A stretch of DNA of 64,000 nucleotides from Sipunculus nudus (taxonomy: Eukaryota; Annelida; Sipuncula; Golfingiida; Sipunculidae): the NCBI GenBank assembly GCA_026874595.1, contig CM049312.1, forward strand, positions 69,038,929 through 69,102,928, given 5' to 3'. Below are positions 1 to 11,600 of this stretch, piece after piece. The position numbers and the translations under genes were made by a program. How positions within the stretch are numbered: position 1 is the first letter of the stretch; each line of letters starts with the position of its first letter. A model generated the notes under the pieces. That model saw only the letters and a program-made list of their open reading frames with translations. It made no database searches and was not told where the DNA came from.

Positions 1-1029
1 CAGGTGTTGTGTTTATGTTGATCCCCCACACACTGTGTTTATGTTGACGCCTGTGATCGTGACCAGTCCAATGTTTTTCAGTCCAGATATTGAAAAAGAT
101 ATTGGTTAAGATATTGGAATGCACTCGGAGCTGATAGTCCTCAGTTTAAATCCCACCAGCCCCCGAAAATATATATATTAAATGTTAAAAAACCCTTTGA
201 GATTCATTCATCACGTACAGTTTTCCACATCTGAATTATTCCTCACCTTGTGCCTATAAAATCTGAAAGCCATATGGCTTAATTAAAAATTATCATATTC
301 TTGTCACAAAATTTGGCATCATTATTAAAATAACACTACCACCAACAGACCTATCCTTTGTTGAAAAAAATGTGGGAAAAAAGTTTGAAATGAGGAAATT
401 TGGAACAGTCTGGTCAGGTCAAAATGTCTGGATGTAATCAGTCAGACTATATAGCTAGCTAGCCATAGTCCGTCTGGCAGGGTCCAAACAAGTATATCAT
501 GGTATAAGGTCACCTGGACTGGTCTTTCTGGCCAGATTGATATAATTGGAATATAGGATTGGCAGTCTGTGAGGTCAGCAGAGTACATGTCATATGTCTC
601 AAGCTCCCGCTGACCTGGCCCCGCCTGTTAAATTGTCAGTTAATTGTCCATAAATAATGAAGATCATCATGTTACTAATGGTATAACACTGCTGGAATTT
701 CATTTATTTGCTTATAATCGCTGGTCTCCCCCCCCCCCCCCCCCCCTTGAGAGTGACCAGGTGGGGCATGCATTGACCTGAACAGGGACAGAAATTGATA
801 TTTACTCACTGTTCCCTGACTCCTTTATGGGATTACCTTCCTTCGGTAGCTATAGGCTATGGCAAATCTTTTTTCTCAGGATGCATTTAAATTGCAGTAT
901 TTCACTCACCTTACGATACATACAATACATATAATATTTAAGATTTCATGCCAGTGTTTTTCCTAGGTTATGAAAATTAACCAAACTTTTTCTCATGTTA
1001 TTAATTTTTAAAGCATGCATGAACAAAAT

Positions 1030-1170
1030 ACGTACCAACCAGGACTCAAAGCTGGGAGATCTTTAGTTTATATCTTAGCTGAGGCGGTGAGGTTTTTCAT
1101 GGTCGGCCCCCACCCAGGAAGAGCCTTCTGCAGGCTTAATGGGAAGGTCGTGCTTTTGTATCAATTTTTA
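1030..1170 (+). repeat. Fragment of tRNA-derived SINE
   Basis: CAGGACTCAAAGCTGGGAG followed by GCTGAGGCGGTGAG and GGCTTAATGGGAAGG matches the fuller copies at 4562-4990, 15286-15690 and 37790-38092 (minus). Confidence 0.6.
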
Positions 1171-1176
1171 TTCTGG

Positions 1177-2050
1177 GGGGGGGGGGGGGGGGTACTTACG
1201 AGACCCATAGTTGGGAGGATATGGGTAACAGAGACCTAATTTCAGGTTTCCACAGAGACTTTTTATGGACTTCCCTTGACGTCAAGTAAGAAGATTCCAG
1301 GTACAGTGGTTACGATTTGTGCCCTGTAAACAGATGACAGCTTCTCTGAAGCTCTCAAAAATTGGAAAAAATAAGGTGGCACCAACAGTCTGCAGGAACT
1401 GATTGAACACTCCATGATCAATATTCATGCACAGAATCATAGTGATCTATGCATTAGTTATTCAGATACTGGAGCTTTTGTATCATATTTTTTAATTATT
1501 CTGAGGGATACTTACGAGCCCAATAGCTCATATGATATATTGGTAACAGAGACCTAATTTTAGGTTTAACAAAGAGACTTTTCGTGGACCTCCTTGATGT
1601 CAGGTAAGAAGATTCCAGGTGCAGTTGTTACGATTTGTGCCCTGTTAACAGATGACTGCTTCTTCGAAGGTCTCAAAAATAGAGAAAAAAAATTCGTAAA
1701 AATAGGAAAAAACACAGGTGGCGCCACCAGTTTACAGGAACTGATGGAACTGATGATCATGGAGATCAGTGCAGTAGTTATTCAGCTACTTGACCTTTTG
1801 TATCAAATTATTTATTATTATGGGGGGTACTTTCAAGACCCAAAGCTCGGAGAATATGGGTAACAGAGACCTAATTTCAGGTTTCCAAGGAGATTTTTTA
1901 TGGACCTCCCAGGATGTCAAGTTGGAAGATTCCAGGTCCAGGGGTTACAATTTGTGCCCTGTTAATGGACGGAGGACTGGACAGACAGACAGACGGACAA
2001 CGGGTGAAGAGTGATTGCTATAGCTCAGATGACTTTCAGTCAACTGAGCT
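1177..2050 (-). mobile_element. Helentron-like element with three ~315-bp tandem units
   Basis: Three units start near 1189, 1503 and 1820, each with GTAACAGAGACCTAATTT. The 5' end (minus orientation) is a hairpin at 2022-2050: AGCTCAG and TGACT pair with AGTCA and CTGAGCT around TTC. It sits next to a run of A, that is, in oligo-T on the element strand. A homologous copy lies at 60331-62070. The 3' end looks truncated against the SINE fragment. Confidence 0.55.
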
Positions 2051-2551
2051 AAAAAAAAAAAAAATTGAGAACTGATGATGTTGCATAGTGTTTCCAACAA
2101 CAGTGGTGTGCCCACTATCTTGTTATTATGTAACACTGATCGCCCCTGGTGCAAGTTTTTTTAACAAGTACAGAAGTAAACAGAATATTGGTAGATACCA
2201 TACTGTTTTATGGAGAAAACACTATACTTTGTTTAATTTAACATACATGGTATATGTGATTAGGTCTCTTTGAAATTTGTATCCTCTTTTTCATGAAAGG
2301 CTAATTTTATACCTCCTTATATATTTTCATGTATGAATTTCTTTAAGTAAACTCCCTCTGCCCAATTAAATTCCTCTTTGATAAATAGTTTAATGTTTTA
2401 CACACATGAAATTCTAGGTGCTAATTAGCGTAGACTTATATACAGATATATGTTTGCATGATGTAGATTTTGTTTAGACTGTGCATAACGCATGCTGAGC
2501 CTGGGTTTATTATTCGTGTAGCTATTACAGCATGTTATATTATCGTTGCAG

Positions 2552-2651
2552 GTACAGATCAGTGCTGACTGGGTGATACGGAGAGATCCCTCAGCTGACC
2601 TCGCTCTGTGCCAGGACCTCACCAAGCTTACGTCGTTGTCAGAGCCAGCAG
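2552..2651 (+). CDS. MYO19: MYO19 exon 1 (first recognisable coding exon)
   Basis: Residues 1-33 plus one base. The stretch [17 protein letters not shown] corresponds to the pre-motor segment just before the first motor strand of MYO19. Acceptor TTGCAG precedes 2552 and donor GTAACA follows. In-frame sequence upstream reaches a stop near 2519 with no ATG, so an earlier exon must supply the start codon. Confidence 0.75.
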
Positions 2652-5600
2652 GTAACATTATAGGAGATCCCACTTTTGGTATACACACCCATATCACAAA
2701 TGGACTCCCCTCCCCCACAAGGTTGCAGATTAGAGGATTTCTTAATTAACCAAGTCATCTAAAGATATAGACTTGTTTACTGTGTAAGTGGTTTTGTTAG
2801 CAGGGTTTTAATTTTTGCGCTTTTAGCAGGAGCAAGAGTTGCACTTAATCAAGAATGCATTACTTCGATGTTGTCGTTCGCCACTTTGAAGACTGCACCG
2901 TTGTCACCTAACACACAGTCACTTGGGTTTAGTAACTTCTTCCTCCGAGTCAGTAGGGGTCACTTGAGTTGAGGCGTCTTCAACCATGTCAGAGTATTCA
3001 TGTTGCTCGTCTTAAAATTTCAAAGCAAGTGATATCTCAGCTGAAATCCATCCGATTTATAGTGATTTGTTGAAACAACGGTGAAACAATTAGCCTTTGA
3101 TGAAGACCATTAGAACCCCCTCCCAATAGCTTAGAATTACAACCAAGAGCCAGCGGCAATTGTTGCCAGCTCTGTTTGTTGTTTACATAAAGCAGGCTGC
3201 TTCTAGTTAGTAATCACAGTTGTTGTTGTTGAGCAATTCTACAACTAACTCAGAGGTTTAACAATGTGGCTGGGTGCAGTAACATTGCATCATCAAACGT
3301 GATTAGTCTCAGTTAATTACGTATCGTTAACACCTTTCGGTCAAGTTACTCCGTCACCGCAGCAGGTACGCAGTCATCAGGGAGCTATTGTTAGGTGGGA
3401 GGTAGGTTGTGCTACAAATCTGTCTTTTGTATAATAACTAGCTACAAACGAATGACTTTTACATACTGATTTGCGCGAAAATTCCAACTGCAATACTGCT
3501 GGAAAATGAAAAAAAGCGTGACAACTCAGACACCCCAAATTAACTACTTCCACAGTATGTCATTATGTGTGAAACTGATAGCAGCCCATTCCATTGTCTG
3601 GTGTTTTTAATCAAAGATTATCCCTTGAACCTTTTATAAAATAAGCCAAAATGTGCAAATCCCAAAGTTGTCTGTCAACATGGGCATGTGTTCCATGTTA
3701 AATAATAAGGTTAAGATAACAAGCTTATCAATATCAGGTGCATTATAAGAACTATTCTAGCAGTGATAACCTGTAGTTCAATACTTTGTTCCCAGAATAA
3801 GCTGAAAATCCCATAAATACTACAAATATGGCAGGTAAATAGCTGGCTTTAACAATGACACTTATTCAACTAGATTCCAGTGCCATAATTATACTTATAT
3901 GGACCTATGTTGACAATATATAGGGCACACTTACAGCAATTGTAAGCCTAACCTAGGCAACCATCTGTACCTTAAAACTGCTTTGCTTACCTCAATGCTG
4001 GCAGTATAGACAGTTTTTACATCCTAATAACAATTAATTTGAATTTTGACAGCTGTTTCAGCATTATGGTAGCTTGAAACTGGATTTGCTAGCTTTGGAA
4101 ATCTTTGATAATTCTTGCATTATTTTTCTTCAAGAGATGTATCCCTATTAGCTTAGCACACTGTATCTTACAGAACAGATTAAATCATGCATGTTTTGTG
4201 ATTGTCTTTTACATTCTTTAACACTCTACCTACTTAATGTTTCATGATTGTGTTTTACATTCTTTAATACTCTACCCACTAAATCATGTGTCGTGATTGT
4301 GTTTTACAGCATTTAACACTTTGCACAATCAATCATGTTTTGTGATTGTGTTTTACATTCTTTAACACTCTTCCCACTAAATCATGGGTTGTGATTGTGT
4401 ATTACATTCTTTAACACTCTACCCACTAAATCATGTACGTGTTGTGATTGTGTGTTACATTCTTTAATACTCTACACTCTCAGTCATGTTTTGTGATTCT
4501 GTTTTTTTTTCCTGAGGGATGCTCCTGTTTAATGCAAGTATTAACAATGTATTATTAATGGAACCGGCTTCTGTGCCTCATGGGATGAGCACAGGATTCA
4601 AAGCCTTGAGATTGTGAGTTCAAATCTCAGCTGAGACGAAGAGAGTTTTCAAGGTCAGCCCCTACCCAGGCCCAGGGTAAGCTCTCTGCACACTCAATGG
4701 GAAGGCAGTGCCCATCGGCCATGTTTCACTCACAAACGAGTGCACCTGTCAGGGGTTCCTCGGTGGGTTGACCCAACAATGGGGCCAATATTACATACCC
4801 AGGGCCTGAAGGTGCATTGGTCGCCAGGCCTGGTTGATACCAGGATATGAAATGAAAGGAAGCTTGTGATACTGCCCTGTCATGTAGTCCAAAACAAGAA
4901 TGAAATTCTGCAGATGTACATATACTTAGGGTTAAGCTGGCATTAAGAAAAAATGGAGGCGGCTTCCTCCAACAACAAAAAATATATTAAAAAAACAATG
5001 TAATGAAGCATGAAGCAGTTAGGCTAGAGTTTTGTCAGTATTCATAAACCTGTGGAAAGGAAGTTTAAACAAAAATTACAGTATAAAGGCATTTGATGTG
5101 TTCTAGGTTAATTCACTTTGCCTTTTTTGTGATACAAAAGAGTTTGCATGGCCTAAAAGAAATGGAGTCAAGTAACGCCAGCTCCCAAAGAACACGCAGG
5201 GGGACAGAGCTTATTAAAAACAGAAATGGAGTCATTTGTGTCATGGCACCATGTTGCATGTATGTGATAACTGAGTACAGACGATGCTTGCATGCCTTCT
5301 CCCTGTTCACGATTCCATGCCAGCTTTCATGTGGCTGCAACAGGTAATGCAGGCGAGTCTTAATCACGACAAGCCTGGGCTCAGCTTAACAAGCAATGGT
5401 TGGTAATCAGTTCAGTCCTAAACCTTTCATCTTTTTCACTCCTTTACTTTTGTAATCATGGCAGTTTATGCTGGTAACCATTGGTTACATATTACTCGCA
5501 TCATATAATTCACTGTCTGTGCTTATCTTTGAGTCTGTGTATTTCTTTGTGAAATTGAAAATAATCATGAGAATTATAATAAAGACGAGTTGCTCCTGAA

Positions 5601-8600
5601 AATAATTGTTACATCTTATTCATATATAGAAAACAGACATAAAATCTGGGACCAAGTAATTAACCTTTTATTACATACTTTGTAACAGTTTTGCAGATGT
5701 TTCTTGTCATTATTATTAGGTAACACATCTGTCTATTCTATATACTACTGAAATTTTCATGTCTGTATGTCCCAGAAAACATGCAGAAACAGCCCATGAT
5801 AGTGGGCCAGTCTTGCTTTCAGCATCATTCAGATGCCCTAACCTACTGAATGCACACCAATTTTGCCCTTCCATTTGTACACAATTAATTTCCCGGCAGC
5901 ATCACATCACAGGTCTGTTGCACGCTCTCCACCTCGCTATTGCTGACCTTCACCTTGTCCCATTACCACAAAGACATAAATAATTGGTTCTGTATGGAGC
6001 ACCAGACGTTTTGTAACCTTACTGGTCTGGAGAGTGTGCCACTATACAGGTCTGGGGACACACTAGGCGGAATATATCCTTCCTCTGCAATGGAACCCAG
6101 TGGATCCCTATTTTCTAGTACCTCCTACATGGCAAAACAACCATATATCTGTCCCTATATCCAGATCTGCACCAAAGTTAAGGGGCCCTACCTGGTCACG
6201 TGTCCCAACCTTCCATGTATAGTTTTACCTCCGTTGTTGAAATTTTGTGGAGGAACAATTCATTTAATTTTGGAGGTTACCTGGATCAGTAAAATATTTT
6301 AATTCCAAAGAATCTGTCCTTTTGTTATGGCTATTTCATTATAATAGAGTTACTGATTGGTATTACTGGGTGGCTTTGTGCTGTAGGTGACCTGGGACGG
6401 GGTTGTTGAATCATGACAGGTGTGTTGACCTATACTGAGGCAAACGTATTTCAAATCTCATTATATCATCATATAACATAATTGGTAATGAAAAAAATAT
6501 TAATATAGATTTTACATAAAATGAGCCCAATTCCTGGAGGAAAAACATTTTTATCTATATATTTTTCTACTAAAAACATAAGGTGTGATTTGTATAAAAA
6601 CTATATAGGCACATCTATGAGCACTGTCAATTCGGCAGTGGCGTCACACACCGGGAAATCCCCTGTTAATAAAAATTCTAGATCTCAGTAAAAGCATTCA
6701 CACTATCAGTCCCAAATTTTCAGGAGAGAATAAAAACAACATGCATTACTAGATCTGAGTTGTTGATAAAATTCAGTCCGCGATGGTGTCACATGTGTAC
6801 CAGCCAATCAAATCAGGGCAAAGTCTGGGATCTGGATGAAAACCTCCATTCACATAACAAACAGCCGTGGAATAGGTTAACTTAACCTACACTGAGAGGT
6901 TACATGAGGATCCTCCTGGGAGAGGTTTGTCTCAGACAGCATCTTGTTTTTTTTCTAATTAATAAACACAAACACTCTGTGGGACAGTTAAATATATGCA
7001 TTCAAGAATTTGATTTAAGGACTTTGGGCATCATAGCAAGGAAAACATGTCTGTTGTCAGGGGCAGATCCAAAATTTGGAAAAATGGGGGGTCCAACTCG
7101 AGAGGACTAACAACAAAGCCTGAAGGAAGGTCCCTAAGGTCTGGAAAAGGGGGGGTCCAAGCTGGTAAAATTGGTCAGAAACCATTTTAAAAGGTTGCGG
7201 GGGCTGAAAAATAGGGGTGTCTGGACCCCTTGGACCCTTCCCTGGAATGCTTCTTCTTGTTGATATATATGCCTTTGTCATGTCATCATGATTGATCCAA
7301 CTAAATAGATGGCCTACCCATGCCAATGTGGGATTTTATTCAGTCCCTTATAATATAATATAATATTATATATTAATAAAATATAATGTAATATATTATA
7401 ATACAATATAAAATAATATAATACAATACAATATAATATAATATAATATAGTACAATATAATATAATATAATACATGCTTTATAGGTGATTGGCCCCATT
7501 TAAAACTTATATGGTACCAACAGTTACCACATCCCCGAAGGATATTCCCGCGAAAAATAATAGCAGCTATCCTGTAGAATTACCAGTTAACATTTTTTGG
7601 TAAGGCATTGTATAAACATGTTGTATTTACAGCTATATTAATGCAGTTTTATATTTAATTACCCAAAAAATCAACATTTTCTTTAGCATGCTGCAGTGAG
7701 AAGATTGTTCACAGGTAAAATTGTAAGAATCTTGCCACAGGCTCGACAGGAGACCAATTTACCAAGAATTCACAGGGTGGATTTCTTGGGAAGTCACTTG
7801 GTGAGATTTTTTACATGCTGGGCAGGGAGGTCTGCTTAATGGTACTTCCTGCCAGCCCTACATCAGAAGTGACTGGTCGTGTCATACTCAGAGGCTGATG
7901 AAGCCGGTCTGACTGGCTGTGCTGTCGCTCACAGCCGCTGGCCTGATGGACTCAATAGCACTCCCTGCCATAGTGTCTGGCTTCAATAGGAAAAAAGGTT
8001 TTGTTATATTGAGGTGTCAGCTTTTCCCAGCAGGAGAAGAAGTCATTTTATCTTGATCTGCCACCTACATCAAGTGGAGGTTGTGTTACACCCATATTTG
8101 ACTGTTTGCTTGTTTCTTTATTTTCTGGGTACCGTGTAAAGTTATAGATGGATTTTAACAAACTTCTACTGAACATTTGAAAGTTTAACATAATCAGGGT
8201 TTCTGGATATTCTGAAATCAGGAAAAAGATGAAAACAGGAGAAAAGTAGGAGAATTCTTAAATCAGGGAAAAGTGTGGAAATACGATTGGCCCAAGAGAT
8301 CATGCAATGGACCATATTGTTGTATTTTGTCCCTTGTCCATACAGCGTGTCCACTGGATAATTTGATATGTTGGCTTTTTGCATAGACGTTATTTCAATT
8401 AAAATAATTAACCAACAATTTTGGAAATTACTGTTGATCACTCAGGGTAAAATCTAGGATTTTTCCCGAAGGGCTAAAACCCTTGAGAAATATCTAGCCT
8501 GACAAGCCCAGAAAAGCTGTTTCAGCAAGATCGAGTGCCCTGGGTGGCTTTTGGGGGAGGCGGCTTTCTTTTTCCTTATTCTTTTACAATGAGATTTCTT

Positions 8601-11600
8601 ATTGAAACATTACCTTGCTTGGAATGAATTTAGTATTATAACAGATATCAAGAAATAAAGGAGCATAACACCCTATGAGTATTAAATTCTTTAAAACAAA
8701 TAAAGATACCATAAAATTTATAAAACACCTCATTTTAAAGATATTATGTTTAAGTGAAACTTGTATAAGGGATAAATTTTGTTATCATTACAGTAAGCAA
8801 TGTTCAATTAAAATTATGTATCCTTTACTTTATAAATTTAAGCAAATTTTTGGGTCTGTCAAGTTAATCTGTTTCAGAGTTCTGTAATAAAAAATGCACT
8901 AAAGTATGCCTTAAATCATAGGAACACATTAATTTCAGTGTTTCATACAACTGTAACAGCATTCTCAATTAGATAAACTAATATGAAATCAACTCATACA
9001 TCAGCCATACACAGAGGTTTGAAACAGAAAGTCTGCAACCTGGCCAGGTGTCCTTATAGCATTGTTTACATCACAAATATTGGTAAAAACACCAAAATTA
9101 TTTATAACCATGACCAATTCAGCTATTTAAGTATTGATATTTATATGAAAAGAACATAGCCCCCTTGAAAAAAATAAGGGACCTGTCACCTTTATAAATT
9201 AAGCCAGTTAAAGGGCAAGAAGTCTCAACTGCATGTGCCTAATTTATTAGCCATATGACTTGGCACTTTTATAAATAAATCTTTTATCACACACAGATTG
9301 GAAATACCTGAAATACACTGTCAGTTGTATGTGAGACAATGCCAAACATGAGCATAAGACTTAAATGACTGAGTCTTTTCTAATGCTAGGATTTTAGCCC
9401 ACAGGCATTCAGAGCTAGCCAAACCATGAACTGCTGTCACCCCACTCATGGCTACACCTTACCCTCAAGTTATTTGCCTCTGCTAGGAGGGTATGCGTTC
9501 ATCTGCATTTGTGTATATTTTTGTGTGTTTGTTCACAACAAAATTCACGCAGTCATGAACAGAATCTCATTAAATTATCAGAGCATTTTGGGAATGGGCC
9601 TATGAAGAATCAGTTAGTTTTGTAGTGTAGATTTGGCACATGATCCGGGTTGAGGAACATCATCAGGCAGTATCAATGTTAAATGTACAGTCACTTATGT
9701 CACGAATGAAACTGGGAATAATAATATCAGGCATATATGTGAATAAAAAGTTTTTGAGCATACCACAATAGCCCCCCCCCCCCCCCCACATGGGGGAGAC
9801 CTGCATTCCCAAGAATGCAGAATCCTAGTATTCTTTTGTATTACAGTGCTAGAATGTCTTCATTGGAGGTACGAAGGAGACGTGTTCTACACATCAGCTG
9901 GTTCCACACTGGTAGCGATAAACCCTTTCAAGGAAGTAGCTGGGCTGTATGGTGATGATGTCATCAGGAGATACCACCAAAAAGTTGAGGATGAGGTAAG
10001 TTTATAGGAGAATGTGAAACAATATTAATATGTAGGCTGTGCACTTGGAACACTGGAGTGCTCTCAGGAAGCAAATACCCCCTCCAGCACAAGATACATG
10101 GGTCTTGTTTCATAAGAAAATATGATGAGCACAATCCAAAGGAGTACTAACAAAACATCTGTTTTTCTGTCGAGGTTTCACCATATTACATTTTATGGCT
10201 TTGCAGTGAGGATGAAACAAGTGACCTTTAACCTTTGGGCATAATCAGCGGGCTATATCAAGCCAGTGTAAATTAATGGTAATAAGCAATGATGACATAT
10301 ATTCATATTTTTTACCTGTGCTGCGTATAATAAATAATATTTTCTTTTATATTTCGAGGTTCTTCCAGCACATGTGTATGCTGTGGCAGAAGATGCCTAC
10401 ACAAAGTTACGTCAGGGACTCAGCAGGATAAACCAGAGTGTAATAGTGTCAGGCGAGAGCGGAGCTGGAAAGGTACAGATCTGTATGCTACAGTGCTGTA
10501 AGGGTCATTGTGATATGTGCTGTAAAGGTCAATTTATGTTGCAGTAAGGATCTTTTTTGGTGCTTTTAGAATCAGCTTTTGTTGCTGTGAGGATCAGTAT
10601 GTAGTACTGCAAGGATCAGCTTGTGGTGCTGTAAGGATCATCAGCTTGTGTTACTGTAAGGATCAGCTTGTACTGCTGTAAGGATCAGTTGGTGTTGCTG
10701 TAAGGATCAGTTTATGTTGCTGTTCCTAAGGATCTGTTTCTGGTGATGTTAGAATCAGTTTGTGGTGTTATAAGGATCAGTTATGGTGCTGTAATAATCA
10801 GCTTGTATTGCTGTAAGGATCAGTTTGTGGTGCTGTAAGGATCATCAGCTCGTGATGTTGTAAGGATCAGCTTGTGTTGCTGTAAGGATCAGTTTGTGGT
10901 GCTATTCCTAAGGATCTGTTTTTGGTGCTGTATGGATCAGTTTGTGGTACTGCAAGGATCAGTTCATGGTACTGTAAGGATCAGTTCCTGGTACTGTAAA
11001 AGATCAGTTTATGGTACTGTAAGGACTAGTTTGTAGTGCTTTAAAGATCATTTTGTGGTGCTGTAAAGATCAATTTACGGATAAAAAACCTTACCACTCC
11101 TTGGCTGAAATACCAATTCAGGATATCCTGCTTTGAGTCCTGTTCTCTACCCTAGACAACAGCTAGAATGTATGGTGAGGAGGTTATAGTTAGCATCATA
11201 ATCCTGGAGAACATTCAGATTGTCCTGTAGGAATGAATGACTCCAGCCAAGCAGCTCAGCTTGCCAGCAAGTCAGTACTGAGACCGCCGCCGATATCAGA
11301 ACCAGAGACTGACACCTTACTTCTGATGACTCAGCGTTTTGTGCTATTACTTTCATGGTACATTTCTCAGCGGCCGCCAGCCTCCCTGTCTCAGTAATTG
11401 GTGCAGTTCCAGACAAGCCAGCTAGGGACACTCGGTGAACAGAATCTTGACAAAAAAAACACTCAGCTCGCTCTGGTTTTGTCCTTCCATTGCCTCTGTT
11501 GAAAATCCTTAGGTTGGTCCAAATGTGGACTTCCATATTTAGACATGACCATTGATTTTGTTGTTATATTTGCATCCATAGAAGCCATATCAATGATGAA

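Larger units (their letters stand above)
1..2551. other. Upstream region, no exon placed
   Basis: Holds a SINE-like stretch (about 115-180, with box-B-like TTTAAATCCC), a poly-C run near 730-746, a SINE fragment (1030-1170) and a tandem-core repeat element (1177-2050). The missing first MYO19 exon may be here or beyond the left edge. Confidence 0.5.
2652..9846 (+). other. MYO19 intron 2 (7.2 kb)
   Basis: Contains a degraded minus-strand coding-like stretch (2849-3012), a 49-bp minisatellite (4185-4500), a SINE (4562-4990), a pentanucleotide repeat (7349-7475) and a Helentron-like element (9475-9828). Between these (3.0-4.1, 5.0-7.3 and 7.5-9.4 kb) I see unclassified AT-rich sequence and scattered old repeat fragments only. 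Confidence 0.7.

Noticed and set aside
1594-1620. ATGATGTCAG/GTAAGA as missing first exon of MYO19
   Set aside because: The sequence is part of a tandem repeat unit that recurs at 1276 and 1915, so the donor-like match is not gene-specific.
4562-4990. tRNA-like promoter boxes, possible tRNA gene
   Set aside because: Box A and B lie in the head of a multi-copy SINE with degenerate arms; no cloverleaf could be drawn here or elsewhere in the window.
6114-6117. CTAG next to TACC as another Helentron-like end
   Set aside because: No 3' hairpin directly before it and no matching 5' end was found.
11147-11536. 129-codon minus-strand ORF in intron 3
   Set aside because: No recognisable domain, overlaps a SINE fragment, no splice context; openness fits chance in a GC-richer patch.
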